64,000 bases of DNA, taken from positions 62,001-126,000 of the forward strand of contig JAJDVY010000017.1 of assembly GCA_022825885.1 (NCBI GenBank), in the 5' to 3' direction. The notes beneath the pieces are model-generated. The model was not told where the DNA came from. It searched no databases and saw only the letters and a list, made by a program, of their open reading frames with translations. Positions 7,621-15,011 of the stretch are shown here, piece by piece. The first letter of the stretch is position 1; each line of letters starts with the position of its first letter. A program made the position numbers and the translations under genes. The stretch is from Nitrospirales bacterium. Lineage in GTDB: Bacteria > Nitrospirota > Nitrospiria > Nitrospirales > UBA8639.

Positions 7621-7799
7621 ACGAACAAATTGAAACCGTACAAACAAACCGCCGTCATCGCGTCTTTGCTTGAGGGCTGCTCAATTCGCTCCACCGAAAG
7701 GCTGACCGGCGTTCACCGTGATACGATCAGGCGGCCCTGGTATTGCTTCATGGACTGGAGGCCTGTGTAGCAACTTGGCATCGTGGAGAAAAGATATGA
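7621..7799 (+). pseudogene. N-terminal stub of an IS1-type transposase
   Basis: From 7621 the frame reads TNKLKPYKQTAVIASLLEGC and then SIRSTERLTGVHRDTIRR, the HTH N-terminus of IS1/InsA-like transposases. The usual ATG is ACG here. After DTIRR the sensible frame shifts by one near 7731 and continues ALVLLHGLEACVATWHRGEK to TGA at 7797-7799. The catalytic part is absent. The stub ends 11 bases before the right inverted repeat (7811-7822), so it marks the right end of the inserted segment. It cannot make active transposase. Confidence 0.75.
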
Positions 7800-7810
7800 A
7801 AAAGTTAAAG

Positions 7811-7845
7811 TCAAATTAGGACCCTACCCGGATTCCGGTAGGGTC
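7811..7845. repeat. right boundary repeats and hairpin
   Basis: TCAAATTAGGAC (7811-7822) is the exact inverse of 5023-5034, and GGATTCCGGTAG (7830-7841) is an exact direct copy of 5010-5021. At this end they are fused into a perfect 9-bp hairpin, GACCCTACC (7820-7828) with GGTAGGGTC (7837-7845), loop 8 bases. The left end lacks this hairpin. It could be an att-type site, an insertion end or a recombination scar. Confidence 0.6.
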
Positions 7846-7895
7846 TCAGTTTAAATTTCGCTTCTTCACTTTCTTGACTCATGTGCTATTGGAAT

Positions 7896-8414
7896 TCAAG
7901 GCGACCAATCGTCTGCTATGTGCTCGACTATGACACCACGTTCTTCGAGAATTGTTGGAAAGCTCTTAACATGGTCGGCCCCGCAAATGAACAGAATAGG
8001 CCATTCTGATTCGGGTACCGTTCGTAGGCGGTCAAGCCAATACAGCTCACGTCTCATCAATGATTCGCGTTTTCGTCGTGCAACTTCATCCTGGGAGATG
8101 GTGGGATCACAGAACCGATCAACCTCAATTTGGTTATCCGTCTGTATTCCAAGGTGCGCACGCTGAGCCCTGTTAGGGTCACAGAAACGATGCTTGAGAG
8201 ATAAATCATTTGCGACTTGCTGTGGAATTGACTCCTTGCGCGCCACCTCTTCTAAGGCTTGTTCGTTCATTTCCTCGGCCACCGTTTGGATTCCGTATTG
8301 AAAACACGCCTCTGCAAGAAAACGCTGAAAGGCTTGTGCACCTCCAGGGGGACACTGTTTATCTGCTCTCTGGTATGTGTGGCTGGTGCCAATGAGGACT
8401 ATCGTTTTCATCAT
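7896..8414 (-). CDS. TIKI/ChaN-like superfamily candidate
   Basis: The protein is about 172 residues. After MMKTIVLIGTSH come AEEMNE (near 46), RFCDPNRAQR (near 76) and a C-terminal ICGADHVKSF. The spacing of GxxH, E and later GxxH recalls the TIKI/TraB/ChaN/EreA superfamily, which includes putative metal-dependent hydrolases; this is pattern inference only. I prefer the start at 8414 over 8435, because the beta strand begins at MKTIVLIG. Its first 56 bases overlap the end of a small membrane-protein gene, and it is the last gene of the restriction operon. No signal peptide is apparent. Confidence 0.55.
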   Translation of the reverse strand: MMKTIVLIGTSHTYQRADKQCPPGGAQAFQRFLAEACFQYGIQTVAEEMNEQALEEVARKESIPQQVANDLSLKHRFCDPNRAQRAHLGIQTDNQIEVDRFCDPTISQDEVARRKRESLMRRELYWLDRLRTVPESEWPILFICGADHVKSFPTILEERGVIVEHIADDWSP

Positions 8415-8544
8415 TAATATAATACCCAAGTCCAAACTGAGACACTACCGCTATGATGGTAGCGATGATTCCGAAAAGAGCAGAAGCCATCACGAGGATG
8501 AGCTTGTCATTTAAGAAGTCTGCTACAGTTGCATACTCAGCCAT
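8359..8544 (-). CDS. 61-residue single-pass membrane protein
   Basis: This small frame encodes one clear hydrophobic helix (LILVMASALFGIIATIIAVV, about residues 15-34) between a short acidic N-terminus and a polar tail rich in His, Asp and Pro. It starts 11 bases after the specificity subunit stop and overlaps the next gene by 56 bases in another frame, as in a tightly packed operon. Family is unknown. Small membrane proteins are frequent partners in defence loci, but no function can be claimed. The long overlap leaves some doubt that it is translated. Confidence 0.5.
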   Translation of the reverse strand: MAEYATVADFLNDKLILVMASALFGIIATIIAVVSQFGLGYYINDENDSPHWHQPHIPESR

Positions 8545-8555
8545 TTTGTTTCCTC

Positions 8556-9887
8556 TCAGACTTTCTTAACCCCAAGAATCATGGCTTCAATGTCCTTGCG
8601 GGCTTGGGCCAAGTAGTTTTTGGCAGCGTCGAGCTCGGCGAGGGCTTTCTCTCGGGCTTGGGCATATGTCCGTTGCTCGGATTTGGGAAGGTAGGGAATT
8701 CGGAGTTGGCAAAGGTTCTCCGTGTACATGCGCTGCTTGACAGCTCCGACACGGTTGAACTGAATCAAGTCAATGAAGAAGGGCGTCTGAATGAGAACCG
8801 CGACGAAACCGTAAAGCATTGGGGTGCGCGCACTCTCCTTCACGCGCCAGACTTGATACTCAGGGCTTGTAATCGCGTCTTCAGGAACGTCCGGAACAAT
8901 CCCCAGCGAACCGACATTGCAGCGCGTCGGATTGTGGAAAAACCAGTCTTTGCGGATGCGCTTGTAGGCAGCATTGAAGTTCTCGCCTTTCTGATAGCCG
9001 TTCAAGAAGACGCCTTCTTTGTTGTTCACGCCATAGACAGGCCACTCCTTTTCCGGCGCGACAGAGGGATGGACAAGCTCGGTTGTCTCTTCAATGAAGT
9101 CCCCCATCGGGTGGAAAGATGGACACGCCAGACGAAACGCAGAAGCACGGCCTGATTTCACATCCCATGCTGCTAAGTCCTTGAAGTCAAGGGCCAAGAA
9201 ACGGGAATGAATCACGTCTCGAGAAGGCTCTCTGCGATAGAGTTCAAGTAAGCGCATGTTCAAGGCGTTGACAGGCTGGGCGAGCTTTTGCTGTGCGGAT
9301 TCAACGGCGGTTGCGGCTTCGCGCCAGAAGTCCACAATTGTGCGTTGAATGTCAGTGTGCGGAAGCGGGACTTCAACTTCTTCCAAATCGGAAGGCTGTA
9401 CCCGCTTTCTCCCGCTTGTACCACTGATTAGGGCATTAATCTGGCGGCGAAAAGCGTCCGTCTGAAACAGGAGCTTCACGTAACGCGGAAGCGCAACCTC
9501 GGACCGTACGCGGTAAACAGGAAACTCACTACTGACAGCGATACGAGGAAGCGTGTCCGGGACAATGCCGATCGCTCCGTGTCGAACGTCAATCTTGGAG
9601 TAAATGACGTCGCTTGGTTCCGCAAGGAATAGGCGACCCTTGAAACCAGTAATGCTGTCCTCCCGTGGTTCCATCTCTCCGTCGAAATGGAGCGAAACAA
9701 GAGTAATGTCATTAGGATCAGTCCTCGTCTTTTCGATGGCCACTGACTTCCGTTCGAGCCCAGAAGTAAGGGGTTTGATCAAGCCTGAGGGCCACTTCCA
9801 CTGAGTGGTGAAGAAAGAATTGACACTCCACCTTTTGAGATTTTCAAACAGAACGGCGAAAGCTTTTCCTGTTGTCGGTGCAATCAT
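8556..9887 (-). CDS. specificity subunit (HsdS/BcgI-B-like)
   Basis: This 443-residue protein has two target-recognition-type halves. Both contain the typical GxIGIVPD element (GAIGIVPDTLPRIAVSSEF near 103; GSLGIVPDVPEDAITSPEY near 333), and each half ends in a helical spacer (VDFWREAATAVESAQQKLAQ near 184; ALAELDAAKNYLAQARKDI near 416). HsdS proteins choose the DNA sequence for type I and type IIB enzymes. It starts four bases before the end of the fused methylase-nuclease gene (ATGA overlap), so the two are made together. Length fits HsdS (400-460) and is longer than BcgI-B. Recognition sequence cannot be read from this. Confidence 0.88.
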   Translation of the reverse strand: MIAPTTGKAFAVLFENLKRWSVNSFFTTQWKWPSGLIKPLTSGLERKSVAIEKTRTDPNDITLVSLHFDGEMEPREDSITGFKGRLFLAEPSDVIYSKIDVRHGAIGIVPDTLPRIAVSSEFPVYRVRSEVALPRYVKLLFQTDAFRRQINALISGTSGRKRVQPSDLEEVEVPLPHTDIQRTIVDFWREAATAVESAQQKLAQPVNALNMRLLELYRREPSRDVIHSRFLALDFKDLAAWDVKSGRASAFRLACPSFHPMGDFIEETTELVHPSVAPEKEWPVYGVNNKEGVFLNGYQKGENFNAAYKRIRKDWFFHNPTRCNVGSLGIVPDVPEDAITSPEYQVWRVKESARTPMLYGFVAVLIQTPFFIDLIQFNRVGAVKQRMYTENLCQLRIPYLPKSEQRTYAQAREKALAELDAAKNYLAQARKDIEAMILGVKKV

Positions 9888-12169
9888 GCAGGCGGCGCCA
9901 CTGCTAGAAAGAATTTGGGGGTTATCCGAAACTCCCGATAAAGCTCCAAGGTAGTCTTCTTGACACCTTCCGGCGTGTGGTCGCCGGGAACAAGCTCGTT
10001 TGGTACGCGGTCGGTTTCGCCGGTGGCGGTGATGCCGACATGCTCGGCTTCGTAGAGAAAGACCGGATAGAGGAAGCGGGATTTGAGCAGGGAGCGAGCA
10101 TCCGTTTGTATCTTTGCTTCAATATCGCGCTGATACTGCTTCAATTCGGTTTCCAGGACTTTGCGCCGGTCTGCGTTCTTGTCTTTCTTGGCTTGGGCAA
10201 TGGCCGCTTCGAGTTCTTCGGTTCTCTTGGCTATCTCGGGGGCGTACTTATCGCGGGTCTCCTGTTCGGCAGCAACTTTCTTTGCGTCGAAGTCGGCTTG
10301 TTCTTCCTCGGTAAACTTCTGCATGAAGAGAAGTGACGCCTTTACTGACGCGCCAGACGAAACGAAGGTCTCGGGCGGCAAGGAGACGACAGCTCGGATG
10401 AAGGCTCTGTCTTCACAGAACTCTCGAACATAGGCCAGAGAAGGATTGTTGAAGACCCCTTCGGGGAGCACGATGCCGAGCCGCCCGCCAGGCTTCAACA
10501 AGGCGAGGCAACGTTCGATGAAAAGAAGTTCGGTTTTGATCTTACCGACCTTGCGTTTCCCTTTTACGGCCGGCAATTCGAAAAGGCTGGCGATGGGTTT
10601 CCCTTGGGCAGCACGAACACGGCTCAGAGCGTCACGGTAGTGGTCACCGTAGATGCCAACATAGTGGCGTTCGAGTTCACTGGGGAGCATGACCTGCTCT
10701 TCAATGATAGTATCAGAAGGCTCGACGCTCGAGCCAAATGGCGGATTGGTCAAAATGATGTCGAAACGGCCCTCGAAGATGCCATTGATATTCAGAAAGC
10801 CGTCATGGTGATGCACCCCACCGTGACCATCACCATGCATGATCATGTTCATCTTGCTGGTACGGGCCATGCGGTCATTCGCGTCCGTGCCGTAGATGCA
10901 GCGATTCGCCAAGTTCCAGAGCCGGGAGCCGATAACGTCCTTGTCGAGGCTTGTTTGCAATTCCTCGTACTTGGTACGGAGAGCTTCGGCCTTCTTCTCT
11001 TGAGCCATGCGCTTTCTGCTTTCGATCTTTTTGCGGAACTCTCGATATTGCCGGTCCACATCGGCAAGAATCTTTTCCCGGACGATCTCGAAGAAACGGA
11101 TCAAGAAGCCTCCAGAACCGCTGGCCGGGTCGCAAATGCCTTCCCCTTCTTTGGGATCAACCATGCGTACCATGAACTCGACAATTGGACGCGGCGTAAA
11201 GAACTGGCCGATATCTCCCCGGAAGGTCTTACCGAGAAAGCGTTCGAAGGCAATTCCCTTGATGTCTTCACTTGTGTCGGAGAGGTTGTAACGTTCGAGA
11301 AGTCGGACGATTTCGATGCCAGTTGCAGGCTTCAGATTCAGACGTTCTTCTTCCGCGAAGATGCGATCCGCTCGATAATGAGCCTTCGTCTTTTGGAACA
11401 GATCTTCAAGCGGATTATCCCCAATCTGATCCTCAAGATACTCGACGGTAAACAGGTTTTTGCGCCGCTGGCGGCTTTTTAACTCACGTTCAACAAAAAC
11501 CTTGACGAACAAAATTTTGGCGGTTTCGTCAAAGGCCGCCACGGGGTCTTTCTTCTCCCGATTTCGGATGACGTTGTGGCATTGATGAAGAAGATTGGCG
11601 AACTCGTCTTCTTTGAAGGTCTTTAATCGAGTGAGAAGCTCTTCAACCTGCTTATCGGTGGCGTCTGCGTGAGGGATATCCTCTATCTCTTCCAAGTAGC
11701 CTGGCATCCGGTCTTTGCGGACATGCCAGAACTTCGTTTCCGTGTTGTTGTGGGTGACAAAGAAAGGCGCATTGGTCAACCGGGCGTATCGGTCTCCCTG
11801 AGCGTAATCTTCTGACTGGATCGTTACGTTGTCGGCTTTGCATTCAACAATGATGATTGGAGATTTGCGCTCAGCTTTGTCCTGTGTGGAACGCCAGATA
11901 ACGAAATCGGCTCGGGCTTTGGCAGAACCCCGTCCGGTGATTTCCACTTCTTCGGCGATCTGCTCCAAGCAATAACCGTATTCGTGAAACAGGACGAGAA
12001 GGTACTCTTGTCGGACGTACTCTTCTGGAGTTTCGATGAGCCATTTCCCGCGAACGCTGCTCCATATCTTGCCGTCCTCCCGTTTCAGTTTCACGCCGTT
12101 CTGCGCAAAGTAGGTGGGCCGTGGGTGGTGTATAGATTGGGGGAGTTTCCGGTTCACACGTCCTGCCAC
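9884..12169 (-). CDS. fused nuclease-adenine methyltransferase, BcgI-A-like
   Basis: This 761-residue protein combines an N-terminal PD-(D/E)XK nuclease-like region (ADFVIW with D88, then VECK with E109 and K111) with a HsdM-like methylase: GQFFTPRPIVEFMV (321-334), SAM motif DPASGSGGF (347-355) and NPPF (475-478), typical of N6-adenine methylation. A coiled, charged segment lies at about 660-710. No helicase (HsdR) gene is nearby. One chain carrying cutting and methylation with a separate specificity subunit is the type IIB layout known from BcgI. Alternatively it is a type I methylase with a HsdR-N-like domain. The start is GTG. The downstream specificity gene overlaps by four bases. Confidence 0.82.
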   Translation of the reverse strand: MAGRVNRKLPQSIHHPRPTYFAQNGVKLKREDGKIWSSVRGKWLIETPEEYVRQEYLLVLFHEYGYCLEQIAEEVEITGRGSAKARADFVIWRSTQDKAERKSPIIIVECKADNVTIQSEDYAQGDRYARLTNAPFFVTHNNTETKFWHVRKDRMPGYLEEIEDIPHADATDKQVEELLTRLKTFKEDEFANLLHQCHNVIRNREKKDPVAAFDETAKILFVKVFVERELKSRQRRKNLFTVEYLEDQIGDNPLEDLFQKTKAHYRADRIFAEEERLNLKPATGIEIVRLLERYNLSDTSEDIKGIAFERFLGKTFRGDIGQFFTPRPIVEFMVRMVDPKEGEGICDPASGSGGFLIRFFEIVREKILADVDRQYREFRKKIESRKRMAQEKKAEALRTKYEELQTSLDKDVIGSRLWNLANRCIYGTDANDRMARTSKMNMIMHGDGHGGVHHHDGFLNINGIFEGRFDIILTNPPFGSSVEPSDTIIEEQVMLPSELERHYVGIYGDHYRDALSRVRAAQGKPIASLFELPAVKGKRKVGKIKTELLFIERCLALLKPGGRLGIVLPEGVFNNPSLAYVREFCEDRAFIRAVVSLPPETFVSSGASVKASLLFMQKFTEEEQADFDAKKVAAEQETRDKYAPEIAKRTEELEAAIAQAKKDKNADRRKVLETELKQYQRDIEAKIQTDARSLLKSRFLYPVFLYEAEHVGITATGETDRVPNELVPGDHTPEGVKKTTLELYREFRITPKFFLAVAPPA

Positions 12170-12206
12170 TTTTTATACCTGTTCCAAGCTGGGCTTTCTT
12201 TAGGCC

Positions 12207-12673
12207 TCATGCCAAGCATTGAGAATTATGATAATGGCTCCTGCGCTCAGCCAGTTCTCTCCGCCAAGGAAAGACACGCACCATAAGCCGGTATCTGTCA
12301 ATAAGAGGCACCTGTGAGTTGAGGTTCCGACTCTTAAATTCGACGAACCGATCCAACTTGTTAATCAGGAATTTGGCAATATACAAGTGTTCCGTTTCCT
12401 TGTTGCCATCGAATCCCGTAAAGACAACTTGCCTCCCAAAGTGCCCTGCTTTTTTCTGAACGGAATTTTTGTCCTTCTTGGATAACCTTGTGTATGATTC
12501 TTCCAGGAAGGACCACATATCAAGTATGTCGACAACTTCATCAACCGTTGCCTTATTGTCTTCGTCTCCATGAAAGATACCTGGAAATTGCCACTCCAAT
12601 CCCCAAAGTCGTTCGACTTATTCGCACACAGGCGAGATAACTCAAGACGCTCGGAGTTCAACCGCGGTTTCAT
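12207..12673 (-). pseudogene. YfbU-like gene with one frameshift
   Basis: The body from about 12599 reads LEWQFPGIFHGDEDNK, then VDEVVDILDMWSFLEES, VVFTGFDGNKETEHLYIAKF and VPLIDRYRLMVRVFP. This matches the YfbU family (E. coli 164 residues) at the conserved DIxEMY, FxGFD and xMWEKYxRML positions. The natural N-terminus is in another frame from ATG 12673 (MKPRLNSERLELSRLCANK), which overlaps the methylase stop by 32 bases. Joining them needs a one-base shift near 12597-12605. Either the gene is broken, the shift is a sequence error, or translation restarts at TTG 12599. Family function is unclear. Confidence 0.7.
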
Positions 12674-14207
12674 ATAGTCGCGTTCGCTGGGTCACTGTCC
12701 CGTTCCTGACTGACGAATTCACGATACTGTTGCCCGTGCGCTTCTTGCGCACCTCGTGTAGAGCGACGATCTCAAAACCCTCTTGTTCCGCAATCTCGGC
12801 AAACAGCTTGTCCGTCTGAAACTCTATGCCTTGCAGAATGTTGTTCCCAATGACAGCCACGACTTTCCCTCCAGGCCGCATACGGGTTCGCGTGAGAGCA
12901 CAAAAGCTCTGACAATCGTTAAAGTAGGTCGCGGCGTAGTTCGCCCACCCGCGGCCGCCATAGACACCTTTCTCCGTGTGGCGTGTCCTGAGGTCTTGGA
13001 GTTGTTCGGCTAAATGGGGCAGGTGTGGCCGTAACGCAACTTCCGGTCCGGACCGAACCGTCTGCCAAAATTGACCGAAGCTCTTGTGTTCGATTGTCTT
13101 CAGATCTGATGAGGTCTGTACCATTCCGAGCCAGAACAGGTGCGGCCTCGTGTTGCGAATATAATGGTAGTTGTTGAGATACGGAGGCGAGGTAATGAGC
13201 ACGTCGATACTGTTCGGTCTGACCCGCCGGGCATGTTCCAAATACGACAAAGGATACACCGTTGCATGCGGAGTCCGCTTGTGTTTGCGCATCCACCCTT
13301 GGAACGTGACGATATCCTCGTGCATTTCGCGCAACTTGCGTTTCACAATGCTGAACACATCGGCATGATCGATGTTAGGCTTTCCGGCACCAGCCCGCGT
13401 TCCAAGGCTTGGTTCGTACGAGTAGTTCGAGAAACTCACCATGACGGCTCCAAAGGCCACCCGAAACAATTCCGCGACCCAATCCGTCGTTTCTTGCGCA
13501 ATAAAATCCTGACACACCAGAACTTGCCGCTCTACCTCCGGGCTGAAAAACGGGACACGGCTCGAAAACCCCTTGGGAGGAAGAGAGGCAACTCTTTCGT
13601 CAAACGACAATTTTTCTTCACCGTATTCTTCGAACCGGTCGAGCGTCGCTGCCAGGATGTCCGTATCGTAGTGAGCAGCCTGGGCCTTTGCCTTACATGC
13701 CAACGCCGCGTATGGATTGATCTCAAATCCGGTCGCATCACAATCATATTTGAGGGCTTCGATCAACGTCGTGCCGACGCCGGCAAACGGATCCAAAACC
13801 CGCAACCGATGGCGCTCACGTCTCACGCCTTCGAGCACCCCAGCGACAAACGATCCTGAAAATCCAGCGATCCAAGGGGTCCAACGATGCAGGGTCCGGT
13901 CGTGATTTTCGGAAAAGGCTGTATCGCGAAAGTCCGAGATCGGCAGTTGGTATTGCACCACCGCTTCGGCAACGGCCGGTTGTTCGTGGGCGGTAGCTTC
14001 CATCAGTCTATTCTCATCACGAACGCCTTTTCCAACCAGCCAACTTTCAAGTGCGCTACGCAAAAAGCGCCACTCCCTCCCTACCTTCTGTGATGGAATC
14101 CGTCGGGTCCGAGCCATCTCCCCAAGCGTCTTTTCACTCACGCGAATAAATGCCGCAGCCTCGGCTCGTGTAAGGATATCAGAAGTTCCTTTATCTTCCT
14201 TTATCAT
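12642..14207 (-). CDS. DNA methyltransferase with N-terminal excisionase-type HTH
   Basis: This 521-residue protein begins with a MerR/excisionase-like HTH (LTRAEAAAFIRVSEKTLGEM, 12-31, then RRIPSQKVGREWRF). A SAM-binding motif DPFAGVGTTLIEA (139-151) with GFEINP (160-165) follows, and ITSPPYLNNYHY (338-349) is the amino-methylation motif. SPPY is common in N4-cytosine enzymes, but N6-adenine cannot be excluded. Motif I precedes motif IV. It opens the leftward operon containing the YfbU-like gene and the BcgI-like enzyme. An AAGGAA ribosome site precedes ATG 14207. A 10-bp tandem repeat (TTCCTTTATC twice, 14186-14205) covers the first codons. Confidence 0.85.
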   Translation of the reverse strand: MIKEDKGTSDILTRAEAAAFIRVSEKTLGEMARTRRIPSQKVGREWRFLRSALESWLVGKGVRDENRLMEATAHEQPAVAEAVVQYQLPISDFRDTAFSENHDRTLHRWTPWIAGFSGSFVAGVLEGVRRERHRLRVLDPFAGVGTTLIEALKYDCDATGFEINPYAALACKAKAQAAHYDTDILAATLDRFEEYGEEKLSFDERVASLPPKGFSSRVPFFSPEVERQVLVCQDFIAQETTDWVAELFRVAFGAVMVSFSNYSYEPSLGTRAGAGKPNIDHADVFSIVKRKLREMHEDIVTFQGWMRKHKRTPHATVYPLSYLEHARRVRPNSIDVLITSPPYLNNYHYIRNTRPHLFWLGMVQTSSDLKTIEHKSFGQFWQTVRSGPEVALRPHLPHLAEQLQDLRTRHTEKGVYGGRGWANYAATYFNDCQSFCALTRTRMRPGGKVVAVIGNNILQGIEFQTDKLFAEIAEQEGFEIVALHEVRKKRTGNSIVNSSVRNGTVTQRTRLYETAVELRAS

Positions 14208-14380
14208 CTCTTAAATTCCTTTTATTTGGTAGAAACGCAACTCTAGCATGAAAGTAATGATTGTCAAGTGAATAGGTCGAACTGGCACTATTGACGGCGG
14301 ATAGTCATACACATACGCGGGGAGTTGATACAGACACAGGGGATTCTCGACATCTGCTGTGAGAGCCCAAGCAAGGGCCG
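14208..14380. other. spacer between defence operon and Fis-type gene
   Basis: These 173 bases contain the upstream region of the methylase operon and the downstream end of the Fis-type gene. I see no gene, no convincing terminator and no clear promoter match. It marks the right limit of the 5-14.2 kb accessory block. Confidence 0.4.
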
Positions 14381-14971
14381 TCAGGAGGATGCAGCCTGTT
14401 GACGGGAGCGACGCGTGACGGGGATGTGGTATTCCGCGATTTTTTTACGCAGGGTATTGCGATTCATGCCCAGGAGCTGCGCGGCTTGAACCTGATTCCC
14501 ATTCGTTTCACGGAGCGCATGTTGGATCAAGGGCCGTTCCACCGCTTGGATCAGTGTTTCGTGCAAACTTCTGGCCGAACCGGCCTTCATGGCCCGGACA
14601 AACTCACCGAACTTCAGCTCGACGTAATCTTCGAGCGTTAAATCGCGTAATTCCCGCAGTCCGTGATTGACATCCTCCTCATCGCCCTTGCTGAGGAGCC
14701 ATTTCATGGTGTCCAACGACGACTGTACGGAAGCGGGACCTGAGATAATCAAGGTTCTCGACACGTCGATGACGTGAGTCAGATCCTTGAAACCCTCTTT
14801 CGACGTCTTTTCGGAAAGCACCAATCCGTCGACCGGCGCCTTTTGCGTTTCCTGTTCGACCTGCTGAAGGTTATCCACGACCACCACGCGAACGCCCACC
14901 TCATCCGGCAGCGTCTGCAAGGATTCCCCCTCCGGGTCGGCTACCACGACGATATGCTTCACTTGCGACAC
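14381..14971 (-). CDS. Fis-type DNA-binding regulator with receiver-like N-terminus
   Basis: The C-terminal 50 residues of this 196-residue protein are a Fis/NtrC-type HTH (LIQHALRETNGNQVQAAQLL, 148-167, then GMNRNTLRKKIAEY). The N-terminal 110 residues alternate strands and helices like a degenerate receiver (HIVVVADPEG at 6-15, VDGLVLSEKTS near 48), without an obvious phosphorylation site in the usual place. A sigma54-activator AAA domain is absent, so it is not a full NtrC. It probably binds DNA as a dimer. Targets are unknown. It lies 40 bases downstream of the SLC13 transporter gene on the same strand and could be co-transcribed with it. Confidence 0.75.
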   Translation of the reverse strand: MSQVKHIVVVADPEGESLQTLPDEVGVRVVVVDNLQQVEQETQKAPVDGLVLSEKTSKEGFKDLTHVIDVSRTLIISGPASVQSSLDTMKWLLSKGDEEDVNHGLRELRDLTLEDYVELKFGEFVRAMKAGSARSLHETLIQAVERPLIQHALRETNGNQVQAAQLLGMNRNTLRKKIAEYHIPVTRRSRQQAASS

Positions 14972-15011
14972 GATCCTTCTCCTTCGAAACCGCTGTGTGC
15001 CGTCTTCTTGT

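Noticed and set aside
10604-11482. 292-codon plus-strand frame
   Set aside because: Antisense of the fused nuclease-methylase gene.
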